A stretch of DNA of 64,000 nucleotides from a halophilic archaeon SHRA6 (GTDB lineage: Archaea; Halobacteriota; Halobacteria; Halobacteriales; Haloferacaceae): positions 1 through 64,000 of the forward strand of contig SOPS01000004.1 in NCBI GenBank assembly GCA_005239175.1, given 5' to 3'. The stretch's first letter is position 1. Every line of letters begins with the position of its first letter. The notes under the pieces were generated by a model. That model saw only the letters and a list, made by a program, of their open reading frames with translations. It did not search any database and was not told where the DNA came from. Below, piece by piece: positions 54,086-62,347 of the stretch. A program made the translations under genes and the position numbers.

Positions 54086-55438
54086 ATGTCATCATACAGC
54101 AGACGTCAGACGCTCAAGCGGTTGGGCGCTGGCACGATCGGCGCTGTGACACTCGCTGGCTGTGCACAACAGGAGGGCGGAAACGGCAATGGCGATGGAA
54201 ACGGCGACGGAAACGGCAACGGTGATGGAAATGGCAACGGTGACGGAAATGGAGACGATGACGGGAATGGAGACGGAAACGGCGGCAGCGACGAGCCAAT
54301 TCAATTTGGTACGCTGTTCCCGGTCACCGGCACGAATAGCGCGTATGGCGGGGGCCATCAGGAGGCTGCAAACCTCGCGATCGAAGAAATAAACGCTGCT
54401 GGCGGCCCGCTGGACCGAGAGATCGAGGTGACGAACCGCGATACGGAGGGTGATCCCTCGCGTGCGGGTCAAAAGTTCCGCACGATGATCAACGAGGAAG
54501 GGATCGTCGGGCTCATTGGACCGTATTCGAGCGGGATCGGGACGACCCTCGCGCCGATCGCTCGCGACAACCAGGTCATGGAGATCAGCAACGGCAACAC
54601 CTCACCGGCGCTCGCAACAGCCGGCATAAACGAGAACAACGATGTGAAATACTACGGCCGGACAGCGCCGAACGACACCCAACAGGGGCTCGTCGTCGCT
54701 CGCATCATGAACGAGACCCTCGGTGCGGAAACCGCTTCGTTCCTGTACGTGGATAACCCCTACGGCGAGGGGCTTGCTGACGTGGCGAGCGAAAACTTCG
54801 ACGGCGAGACGTTGAACATGGTTGGCTACTCCCAGGAGACCAACGATTACACGTCGACGTTGGATTCCGTGTTCGAAGATGACCCGGACGTGGTCGGGGC
54901 AGTGATGTATCCCGGAAACGGAGAGACGATCCTCAACCAGTGGGACCAGGGCGGCTACGGCGGCCAGTGGGTTGCAGCCGAGGCGATCTGGTCGCCGGAC
55001 CTGCTCTCGAGTCTTTCGGATATTGTCGAGGGAATGTACATTACCTCGCCACAGACGGCCGACAGCGATACGTTCCAGGAAAACATGGGCGGACAGGACA
55101 ATATCACCCAGTTCGCGCCGCACGCCTACGACGCAACCTATCTGGAGGCGTTGGCGATACAACGTGGCGGCGAAGCCAGTGGGACCGCGATCGCTGAAAA
55201 CCTCCGCGCAGTCTCCCGGCCGACCGACGGCGACACGAACGTCGGTGTCGCCGAGTTCGAAGCCGGGAAGTCTGCACTCGAGAACGGCGATGAGGTGAAC
55301 TACGACGGAGCCTCGGGCAACGTTGATCTCAACGAGAACCTCGAACCGGTCGTTCCGTACCGAATCCTGCAGGTCGAAGACGGCGAAGCAGTGCTTCAAG
55401 AGGAGGTGCCGGTGTCGTTCTTCGAGGGCAAGATCTAG
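54086..55438 (+). CDS. livK: ABC transporter substrate-binding lipoprotein, LivK type
   Basis: Product of 450 aa. Tat signal SRRQTLKRLG and lipobox TLAGC anchor it outside. A Gly/Asn/Asp linker of NGDGNG-type repeats (about 32-70) precedes a type I periplasmic-binding fold: FGTLFPVTGTNSAYGGG, the LIGPYSSG segment, and ending VPYRILQVEDGEAVL. Divergent from livHMGF and almost surely its binding protein. The ligand may be a branched-chain amino acid or amide. Confidence 0.92.
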   Translation: MSSYSRRQTLKRLGAGTIGAVTLAGCAQQEGGNGNGDGNGDGNGNGDGNGNGDGNGDDDGNGDGNGGSDEPIQFGTLFPVTGTNSAYGGGHQEAANLAIEEINAAGGPLDREIEVTNRDTEGDPSRAGQKFRTMINEEGIVGLIGPYSSGIGTTLAPIARDNQVMEISNGNTSPALATAGINENNDVKYYGRTAPNDTQQGLVVARIMNETLGAETASFLYVDNPYGEGLADVASENFDGETLNMVGYSQETNDYTSTLDSVFEDDPDVVGAVMYPGNGETILNQWDQGGYGGQWVAAEAIWSPDLLSSLSDIVEGMYITSPQTADSDTFQENMGGQDNITQFAPHAYDATYLEALAIQRGGEASGTAIAENLRAVSRPTDGDTNVGVAEFEAGKSALENGDEVNYDGASGNVDLNENLEPVVPYRILQVEDGEAVLQEEVPVSFFEGKI

Positions 55439-55494
55439 ATTCGCGTTGGCCTCACTGTCGAAACGATTTACCGCCCCAACGCTAACGAGGGGAC

Positions 55495-56727
55495 ATGGTC
55501 GAGCTGGAATCCAGCTGGCATCCATCGACGAAGCTGAATATTATTGGCGGGGCGGTGGATTTCACGTCTGTCGATCCACTTCCAGACGACGTCACCCGCG
55601 ATCAGATCGAAGAATACTGTTACACCATTCGGACACTCTACGGCGATTACATCGACGAAATCGTTGACGAGACGACGCTCTCACAGCGCGAAGCGCAAGC
55701 ATGGGTCCTCCGAAACTTGGTATACGAGGGGGCCGATCGGCTCTCGTATGAGGCAATCGGCCTGTACATCTGGGCGATCGGCCGGGCAACTGATGGCGAC
55801 CCACTGTCTCGGACGATCGTCTCGGAGTACTATCAACGGGCGGAAACAAAGATCGAGCGCGCAGAGGAGACGGTCAAACGGACGGGGCCGCCGCCGTATC
55901 CGGACGAACTCTACGACGAACCGGCGCTGGTCTGGCTCGACGGGCAGGTGGCCGATCGGCTGCAGCGCCGTCTCAAGCCTGAGGAGACCTACACTGACCT
56001 GCTTGAACGTCTCCTTGACAAGACACTGGCTGATGTTTCGCTTCGATCGCTCATCGAGCGGTACGAAAGCGAGGAGGGGACCGCGTACGTCGCCGTCGAG
56101 ACGGTCAAACAAGACTGGGATCGCGAGCTCCGATTGGTCGTGCATACGCCTACGAACGGGGGCACGCCCGACCCCGTAGCGGAGGCAGACGCGGTTCGGA
56201 TCGGCGGTCAACCGTACCCCTTCGAGATAACCGAGCGATCGACAGTTCGACGGGAACGATCACACCTTCGTGTGCTCGATACGGCCGAAAACACCGAATG
56301 GGACCCGGTTACGATCGACGACGGGATCGAACGACTCGGTCGTATACTCCAGGCCGTCGAGGGATCAGTTGATGAATTGGTCGATCGAGTCGAGGCGTCG
56401 GGTGCTGTTGGCCTCGCTGTCGGAACCGAACCCGCTGCTGCGGGTGCACACCTATATCTGCGCTATCCGGAGGAGTCACCCATCGGAGGCGACGATTCAA
56501 GCGAGCTTCCGGACGAACTCGCGTATCTGCAGCGAATTGATCTCGACGATCGGACGCTTCACGTCGGCCGAATCACCGCGGTGACAGACGACGAGTTCCA
56601 ATCGATGGCTGCTGAAACGGTCGATCTGTGGGCGAGTTCGGCGGCTGAGGGAGGACCGATCGAACTCCCGACAGAGCCGATCGATCAGCGCGAGCGGTTC
56701 CCGGCGAAGGTGCTTCGGACCGCCTGA
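55495..56727 (+). CDS. Large cytoplasmic protein of unknown function
   Basis: Product of 410 aa, acidic, no membrane helix or signal. An N-terminal helical region (about 30-210) has DEIVDETTLSQREAQAWVLR and a C-terminal two-domain part follows. I see no catalytic motif; the frame is clean and composition typical of the backbone. Follows the binding-protein gene by 56 bp on the same strand. Confidence 0.65.
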   Translation: MVELESSWHPSTKLNIIGGAVDFTSVDPLPDDVTRDQIEEYCYTIRTLYGDYIDEIVDETTLSQREAQAWVLRNLVYEGADRLSYEAIGLYIWAIGRATDGDPLSRTIVSEYYQRAETKIERAEETVKRTGPPPYPDELYDEPALVWLDGQVADRLQRRLKPEETYTDLLERLLDKTLADVSLRSLIERYESEEGTAYVAVETVKQDWDRELRLVVHTPTNGGTPDPVAEADAVRIGGQPYPFEITERSTVRRERSHLRVLDTAENTEWDPVTIDDGIERLGRILQAVEGSVDELVDRVEASGAVGLAVGTEPAAAGAHLYLRYPEESPIGGDDSSELPDELAYLQRIDLDDRTLHVGRITAVTDDEFQSMAAETVDLWASSAAEGGPIELPTEPIDQRERFPAKVLRTA

Positions 56728-56757
56728 TCAGAACGCGACCACGGGGACTAGCCCGAC

Positions 56758-57780
56758 CTACTGTCCGGTTTTGATGATGTTGCCGTCCTCGTCATAGCGC
56801 GCCTGTGTAATGCGATCGTGCTGGTCCTCGCTGAGGTCGACCTCGGCTGCACCGACGTTTTCATCGAGTTGGCCGACCGTTCGCGCGCCGACGATCGGAA
56901 TACACGTAAACCGCGACTGATCCATCAGCCACCGCAGCGCAACCTGCGCGGGCGTGGCGTCGACTTCCTCGGCGATCGCTCTGATCTCCTCCAGCACAGT
57001 CCAGCCACGCGCGGAGAGATAGAACTTCTCGAATCGTTCGTCGAAGCTCCCGCGTGAACCGTCGGGCGCGCGGACGGATTTGGGGTCGTCTGGATCAGCA
57101 CGCTCGTACTTTCCCGTCAGGAAGCCCCCCGCCAGCGGCGAGTACGGACACACCGCGATGTCTTGATCCGCGCAAACATCGAGATAGTCGGCCACGTCCT
57201 CGTAGTAGGCGGCGTGAAACAGCGGCTGAGTGACGTCGAAGCGGGCGTAGTCGTTAACCTCGCTCTTCCAGAGCGCCTTTGTTAGCTGCCAAGCGGCCAT
57301 CGTCGACGCGCCGAGGTAGTTCACCTTGCCGTCCTCAACGAGTCCTGTCAGCGTCGAGAGCGTCTCCTCGATCGGTGTCTCCTCGTCCCAGCGGTGGATG
57401 TAGTACAGATCGAGATAGTCGGTGCCAAGGCGATCGAGCGTGCCCTCGATCTGGTTTCGGATGTGCGTGCGCGAGAGTCCCGAGCCGTTGGGATTGTCCG
57501 GATCAAAGCCGAAATACACCTTCGAAGCGATCACGAAATCCTCGCGATCGCGGGTTTCGAGCCAGTTGCCGATCCAGTCTTCGCTCGTTCCGTTCGGGTT
57601 GCCGTAGACGTTTGCAGTGTCGATGAAGTTGCCGCCGCGATCGGCGAAGGCGTCAAGCAGTTCGTGAGCCTCTGTCTCGTCGGTTTCGAGCACGCCGCCG
57701 GTTTTTCGACCGAAGCGCCACGTGCCGAAACACAGTTCCGATACCTTCGTTCCTGTTGCGCCGAGGGTTCGATAGTCCAT
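56758..57780 (-). CDS. Aldo/keto reductase family oxidoreductase
   Basis: Product of 340 aa, a full-length AKR: DYRTLGATGTKVSELCFGTW, the tetrad Asp/Tyr in FIDTANVYGNPNG, Lys in VIASKVYF and His in LYYIHRWDEE, then the C-terminal CIPIVGARTVGQLDENV that binds NADPH. ATG 57780 is set by homology start. It differs from the cassette AKR at 723 and is not its copy. Tandem repeats lie upstream in the spacer to an ABC exporter. Confidence 0.92.
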   Translation of the reverse strand: MDYRTLGATGTKVSELCFGTWRFGRKTGGVLETDETEAHELLDAFADRGGNFIDTANVYGNPNGTSEDWIGNWLETRDREDFVIASKVYFGFDPDNPNGSGLSRTHIRNQIEGTLDRLGTDYLDLYYIHRWDEETPIEETLSTLTGLVEDGKVNYLGASTMAAWQLTKALWKSEVNDYARFDVTQPLFHAAYYEDVADYLDVCADQDIAVCPYSPLAGGFLTGKYERADPDDPKSVRAPDGSRGSFDERFEKFYLSARGWTVLEEIRAIAEEVDATPAQVALRWLMDQSRFTCIPIVGARTVGQLDENVGAAEVDLSEDQHDRITQARYDEDGNIIKTGQ

Positions 57781-57821
57781 GTCGATCGGATCTACTCCCG
57801 TTTGGCTATTCAGTATACGGG

Positions 57822-57908
57822 TCCCGGCGGAATGATAGTACATCTCCCGGCGGAATGGTAGTACATCTCCCGGCGGGATAGTAGTACATCTCCCGGCGGA
57901 ATCGAAGG
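57822..57908. repeat. 23-bp tandem repeat in a divergent spacer
   Basis: Unit TCCCGGCGGAATGATAGTAC plus ATC, copies at 57822, 57845, 57868 and a partial at 57891. Located upstream of both the AKR and the ABC gene. Confidence 0.85.
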
Positions 57909-57989
57909 CGATCGTGCTGGGAGCAAGGAAGTATCGCCCATCAACGAGTCAAACAGAATCCTTACGAGCGGACCGACACGACCACTAGT

Positions 57990-58970
57990 ATGGAACACGC
58001 CCTCGTCGCCGAGGGGATTCGGCGCGAGTACGACGGAACGGTCGCGGTCGACGGGGTCTCACTGTCAGTCGATCGCGGGGAGATCTTCGGGCTGATCGGC
58101 CCCAACGGTGCGGGCAAGACGACGCTCATCCGCGCGCTCACCGGGACGACAGATGCCGAGGGTTCGGTGACACTGCTCGGTGACGCGGCCGACGCGGTCG
58201 ACGACGCGCGGATCGGCCTCCTGCCACAGTCGTTTTCGCCGCCCGATCGGCTCACGCCACGAGAGCTGATCGACTACTACGGCGACCTGTACGACGATCG
58301 CCGCGACACCGACGCGGTGCTCGAAGATGTTGGCCTCACCGAGGCGGCAGATACGTGGTACGAGAATCTCTCTGGTGGCCAGAAACGACGCGCCTGCGTA
58401 GGCATCACACTCGTGAACGACCCCGAGTTGCTGTTTTTGGACGAACCGACCACGGGGATCGATCCGGCGGGGCGGCGATCGCTGTGGCGGCTGCTCGAAT
58501 CGCTCGCCGATCGCGGGCGAACGATCTTTTTGACGAGCCACTCGATGACGGAGGTCCAGCGGCTCGCCGATCGCGTCGGCCTCATACAGGCGGGATCGAT
58601 CGTGGCCGTCGGCGAACCAACTGATCTCATTGCCAAACACGGCGGATCGAGCCGATTGGTGATCGGCACTGCAGAGGGGGTAACCGAGGAGGCGACGGCG
58701 GCGATCGAGACAGCTGGCTTTGACGCGGCTGGCGGCCTCGACGCGGTTGTAGTCGAGAACGTCTCCCCGGTGGAGATCTCGGCGATCGTCGAGGCGATCG
58801 AGGCCGCCGGCATCGAGTACGGGTCGCTCACGTGGACTGAACCCACACTCGAAGACGTGTATCTTGAACTTACGGGCGAAGCGTTCGAGGGAGTCGGCGC
58901 TCCCGGAGCGGGCGCGATCGAGCAGGACGGTGATGCAACTGCTGTCTCGTCCGAGGAGGGATCCGCGTGA
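57990..58970 (+). CDS. ABC-2 type exporter, ATP-binding subunit
   Basis: Product of 326 aa. Walker A GPNGAGKTT, signature NLSGGQKRR, Walker B LLFLDEPTTGID, H-loop SHSMTEVQ, then a C-terminal regulatory part and an acidic tail. Works with the downstream permease (4-bp overlap) in drug, lipid or polysaccharide export; the cargo is unknown. Confidence 0.93.
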   Translation: MEHALVAEGIRREYDGTVAVDGVSLSVDRGEIFGLIGPNGAGKTTLIRALTGTTDAEGSVTLLGDAADAVDDARIGLLPQSFSPPDRLTPRELIDYYGDLYDDRRDTDAVLEDVGLTEAADTWYENLSGGQKRRACVGITLVNDPELLFLDEPTTGIDPAGRRSLWRLLESLADRGRTIFLTSHSMTEVQRLADRVGLIQAGSIVAVGEPTDLIAKHGGSSRLVIGTAEGVTEEATAAIETAGFDAAGGLDAVVVENVSPVEISAIVEAIEAAGIEYGSLTWTEPTLEDVYLELTGEAFEGVGAPGAGAIEQDGDATAVSSEEGSA

Positions 58971-59728
58971 GCCGCGCCCGTCGGATTCGCGCGGAAGTAA
59001 CTGCCGGGTGGCACTCGTTTCTCCGGCGGCGGACAGCCGTGTTTTTCACCTTCTTTTTCCCGGTGATTCTCGTTGTCATCTTCGGCGCACTTGTTCGGAC
59101 TCAGCCGACAGACGGCGGGCTCTTCGCTGAGCCGGGCGCATACTACATCCCCGGCTACCTCGCGACGGTCGTGTTGTTCACGCCGCTGTCGCGGATCGGC
59201 AGCGAAATCGCTCGCCATCGCGACGGGAACCGATTTGAGAAGCTTGCGACGACGCCGCTCACTCGCGGGGAGTGGCTCCTCGCACAGACGATCGTCAACA
59301 TCGCTATCATTGGTATTGCGTGCGTGCTCATCCTCGGACTTGTACTCGCGATCACTGACGCGACGATCGCCCCCTCGCTCGGACTGCTCTGGTTGGGGCC
59401 GCTTGTCGTCCTTGGGGTGGTGTTGTTCTGTGGCTTCGGGGCGATCCTCGGGCGGGTTTCGGAGACACAGGACGGCGTGATCGCCGCGAGCAACACAATT
59501 GCGCTGCCGCTTTTGTTCCTCTCGGACACCTTTATTCCGCTGTCGCTGTTGCCCGAGTGGTTTGTGCCGGCGATCGAACTGTCGCCGTTGACGTACTTTT
59601 CCCGTGGCGTTCGCGCGGTGACGTACCCGCCCGCTGGCGACACGCTCGTGCCGGCGATCGCGATCCTCGCAGGACTTGCTGCAGTGTTCTTCCTCGCGGG
59701 GGCGTACGCGATCCCGAGAACGGAGTAG
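58967..59728 (+). CDS. ABC-2 type exporter, permease subunit
   Basis: Product of 253 aa with six TM helices (FFTFFFPVILVVIFGALV; IVNIAIIGIACVLILGLVLA; LGPLVVLGVVLFCGFGAILG; GLAAVFFLAGAYAI). The loop LSPLTYFSRGVRAVTYPP before the last helix is typical of the family. Its stop codon lies inside the 27-bp tandem repeat. Confidence 0.92.
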   Translation: MSRARRIRAEVTAGWHSFLRRRTAVFFTFFFPVILVVIFGALVRTQPTDGGLFAEPGAYYIPGYLATVVLFTPLSRIGSEIARHRDGNRFEKLATTPLTRGEWLLAQTIVNIAIIGIACVLILGLVLAITDATIAPSLGLLWLGPLVVLGVVLFCGFGAILGRVSETQDGVIAASNTIALPLLFLSDTFIPLSLLPEWFVPAIELSPLTYFSRGVRAVTYPPAGDTLVPAIAILAGLAAVFFLAGAYAIPRTE

Positions 59729-59803
59729 CGAAACTGATCAGAACACACAGAGTAGCGAAACTGATCAGAACACACAGAGTAGCGAAACTGATCAGAACAC
59801 ACC
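59724..59803. repeat. 27-bp tandem repeat between convergent genes
   Basis: Three exact copies of AGTAGCGAAACTGATCAG plus AACACACAG, starting at 59724, 59751 and 59778 (last lacks its final base). It spans the stop codons of the exporter and of the nickel transporter. Confidence 0.9.
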
Positions 59804-60643
59804 GATGATGAAGCCGGTGCCCATAATAACGAGAACGGCTGCAGAGAACGCTGGGAGGTACGGCGTGTACCGTTCGACCCGCTCTTCGTAGTGTTGGTAC
59901 CCTGCGATCAACAGCATGGTAAATCCGACAATCCCCACGATAACGGTGATCGCGTACGCGCTCATCAGTTCGAGGCAGTAGTTCGATCCGGCACAGAGTG
60001 CAATAATCTCGAACTCCTCTTCGTGTGCAAATCCAAGGAGGAACGCGAACCACGCAATCCCGAGGAGGCCACGATCGGCGGCATCATCGATATCTGCATG
60101 TGAGTGTTCACCAACGAACGGGATGATCCCCTTCAGCCGGGATCTCACGCCATTGTCGTCGTGGTCATGCGAGTGGCTGTGGTCGTTGTGGTGGCTATGA
60201 TCGTCCTGGTGGCTGTGGTCGTTGTGGTGGCTATGATCGTCTTGGTGGGTGTGCGTGTCGTCGTGGTCATGATCGTGATGATGGTCATGCGAATGGCTGT
60301 GGCCGTGTCGGTACTCACGGATTCCCAGCCCAATGAGCAAAATGCCTGCAACTAGGCTGACTGGCCCGCCAATAAACACATCCGCGCCGAGATGAATAGG
60401 TTCGTTGACCTCAGTGAGAGAGAAATAGTTTTTCGCGTAGAAGAACACCCCAACCATCGCGATACTGCTGATGAGGTGACCGAGACCGAGGATGAAACTC
60501 GCGGCGAAGCCGTAGACCCACTTGTTCGACTGATCGAGCGCGTACGAGGCAGCAACGGGCCAGCCGTGGCCCGGTTCCATGCCGTGTACGGCACCGAGTG
60601 CGATCGCCCCGAGCAGCAGACCGAGTGCGTCGCCGTGTAACAT
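59792..60643 (-). CDS. Nickel/cobalt transporter, NicO/RcnA type, with a His-rich loop
   Basis: Product of 283 aa from ATG 60643 (MLHGDALG). Six TM helices; the metal site of the family is seen as AVHGMEPGHGWPVA (HGMExGH) and GLGHLISSI. Between helices 3 and 4 is a long His/Asp-rich loop (HSHSHDHHHDHDHDD and HDHDDNG ends). It moves Ni2+ or Co2+; the direction (uptake or export) is not settled by sequence. Divergent from nikR with predicted operators. Confidence 0.9.
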   Translation of the reverse strand: MLHGDALGLLLGAIALGAVHGMEPGHGWPVAASYALDQSNKWVYGFAASFILGLGHLISSIAMVGVFFYAKNYFSLTEVNEPIHLGADVFIGGPVSLVAGILLIGLGIREYRHGHSHSHDHHHDHDHDDTHTHQDDHSHHNDHSHQDDHSHHNDHSHSHDHDDNGVRSRLKGIIPFVGEHSHADIDDAADRGLLGIAWFAFLLGFAHEEEFEIIALCAGSNYCLELMSAYAITVIVGIVGFTMLLIAGYQHYEERVERYTPYLPAFSAAVLVIMGTGFIIGVF

Positions 60644-60709
60644 CCTTGCAGAGAACTCGGCCAACGACGCCGATAATGGTTGTTAATACCGATCTGGGGA
60701 AATCGTCAT

Positions 60710-60725
60710 ACCAGTTGTTGGTAAC
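60710..60725 (-). promoter_or_regulatory. Predicted NikR operator, transporter side
   Basis: ACCAGTTGTTGGTAAC. It matches the site at 60808-60823 in 12 of 16 positions when one is reversed. It lies just downstream of TATA-like TGAATAAAGAC for the nickel-transporter gene, overlapping the expected start of transcription. Confidence 0.5.
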
Positions 60726-60807
60726 TTGATCGTCTTTATTCAGTTCGAAACGCGTGTAATGCCGTTCCAGACCCTATTCGGTCGGATTCGTATATAAAAT
60801 GGGTCAT

Positions 60808-60823
60808 ATTGCCAACTACTGAT
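60808..60823 (+). promoter_or_regulatory. Predicted NikR operator, nikR side
   Basis: ATTGCCAACTACTGAT, inverse of the 60710-60725 site (consensus RYCAGTWGTTGGYAAY). It follows the TATA-like TATATAAAAT at 60790-60799 of nikR, which would allow autoregulation. Confidence 0.5.
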
Positions 60824-60860
60824 ACGGAGACTCTTGTAGTGGTACGACCACCCCACTGGT

Positions 60861-61256
60861 ATGCGAACGAGCTTCAACATTCCTGATGAAGTCGTTGAGG
60901 AGTTCGATCGGGTCTGGCAGGAACAAGCTCTCGAAAACAGGTCGCGGGCGGTCAGAGAAGCGATGTTAGAGTATATTGAGTCACACTCTCGGCTTGAGGA
61001 GACGAGCGGTGAAATCGTCGCGCTCGTTGCCTTCGATTATCGCCACCACGAGGTGATACAGGAACTCCACGCGGTCCAACACGCCCACCAAGACGTGATT
61101 CTCAACACGAGCCACACCCACCAGGGCGAGTGGTGTCTCGAATCGCTCTTCTGTCGGGGTGACGCCGAAGCGATCCGAGAGCTCACATACCGACTCCGTG
61201 ACTTTGATGGCGTGCGTCGGGTGAAGGTGATGGTCATCCGAGATGGTACGGAGTGA
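60861..61256 (+). CDS. nikR: Nickel-responsive regulator NikR
   Basis: Product of 131 aa. Ribbon-helix-helix DNA-binding domain (MRTSFNIPDEVVEEFD, NRSRAVREAML) followed by an ACT-type nickel domain: the ligands H74, H85, H87 and C92 are visible in VQHAHQD and SHTHQGEWCLE. Nickel-loaded NikR represses nickel uptake genes; here the neighbour is a divergent nickel transporter. Full length. Confidence 0.93.
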   Translation: MRTSFNIPDEVVEEFDRVWQEQALENRSRAVREAMLEYIESHSRLEETSGEIVALVAFDYRHHEVIQELHAVQHAHQDVILNTSHTHQGEWCLESLFCRGDAEAIRELTYRLRDFDGVRRVKVMVIRDGTE

Positions 61257-61334
61257 CGACCCGGCTGATCGAATTCGTAGTAAACCGATCGTCACCGCCG
61301 ACGCTTAAGAGCCTCCCTGAGAAACTACTAACAT

Positions 61335-61982
61335 ATGAGTAAACAGGATGACCTCGATCGAATCGATGACAGCGGCGTAGTCGCTGTCCTCCGTGGGGCA
61401 GATGCGGACACGGTGATCGACGTGGCTGAAGCGCTAAAGGCAGGCGGCGTGACGGCAATCGAACTCACCGCAGATACCCCGAATGTGACGGACATGCTCT
61501 CGGACGTCACCGCGTCGTTCGACGACGAGGAGACAATAATCGGCGTTGGGACCGTTCTCGACGCCGAGACCGCCCGGGCGGTGACGCTCGCCGGCGCGGA
61601 GTTCGTCGTGAGCCCAAGCCTCCACGAGGACGTGATCGAACTCTGCAACCGCTACGGAACGGTTGTCGTTCCCGGTGCAATGACGCCAACAGAGGTCATC
61701 ACCGCCTACGAGGCTGGTGCGGACGTCGTGAAGGTGTTTCCCGCTTCAACGCTCGGGCCCGGCCACGTCAAGTCGATCAAAGGCCCGCTCGGTCAGGTGC
61801 CGATCATGACCACCGGCGGCGTGGATCTGGACAACGCCGCGTCGTTCATTGAGGCGGGGGCGTCTTCGATCGGCGTCGGTGGGGCGCTTGTCGACGATGA
61901 CGCGATCGAACGCGGCGACTTCGAGGCGATCACAGAGACGGCTCGCGCGTTCGCAGAAACCGTCGACGCAGCCCGCGAGTAA
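61335..61982 (+). CDS. KDPG / KDG aldolase
   Basis: Product of 215 aa, class I aldolase (KDPG-aldolase type). Catalytic residues are E43 in AIELTADTP and the Schiff-base K133 in VVKVFPASTLGPG; also MTTGGVDLDN for phosphate binding. It cleaves 2-keto-3-deoxy-6-phosphogluconate to pyruvate and glyceraldehyde-3-phosphate, the haloarchaeal semi-phosphorylated Entner-Doudoroff route. Monocistronic. Confidence 0.93.
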   Translation: MSKQDDLDRIDDSGVVAVLRGADADTVIDVAEALKAGGVTAIELTADTPNVTDMLSDVTASFDDEETIIGVGTVLDAETARAVTLAGAEFVVSPSLHEDVIELCNRYGTVVVPGAMTPTEVITAYEAGADVVKVFPASTLGPGHVKSIKGPLGQVPIMTTGGVDLDNAASFIEAGASSIGVGGALVDDDAIERGDFEAITETARAFAETVDAARE

Positions 61983-61999
61983 CCCTCGATTAAAACGCC

Positions 62000-62335
62000 A
62001 TGTCCGGAATTGTCTTTTATTCGACCGAGGCGCTCGAACCCGTCATCGAGTTTTACACCGAAACGATCGGCGCGACCGTCTGGCGCGAGCAGCCAGACTG
62101 TACCATTCTGCAGTACGACAACCTTCTGTTCGGCTTCTGTGCGCGCGATCGAACCGATCGCTGTGGGATCATCACCTTCGTCACCGAGGACGAAACGGGA
62201 GTCGATGAACTCTATCAACGGCTTGCTGATCGAGCCACCGAGGAACCACACTACAACGAGAAGTACGGAATTTACCAGTTCTTTGCGACTGATCCTGACG
62301 GTCGAACGGTTGAGTGTCAGGCGTTTCTGGACTGA
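62000..62335 (+). CDS. VOC-superfamily (glyoxalase/bleomycin-resistance) protein
   Basis: Product of 111 aa, two betaalphabetabetabeta units: VIEFYTETIGATVWREQPDC and YQFFATDPDGRTVECQAF. The last Glu (VECQ) is the expected metal ligand. Substrate unknown. Starts 18 bp after the aldolase gene and is likely co-transcribed. Confidence 0.85.
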   Translation: MSGIVFYSTEALEPVIEFYTETIGATVWREQPDCTILQYDNLLFGFCARDRTDRCGIITFVTEDETGVDELYQRLADRATEEPHYNEKYGIYQFFATDPDGRTVECQAFLD

Positions 62336-62347
62336 TTCAGTAACGGA

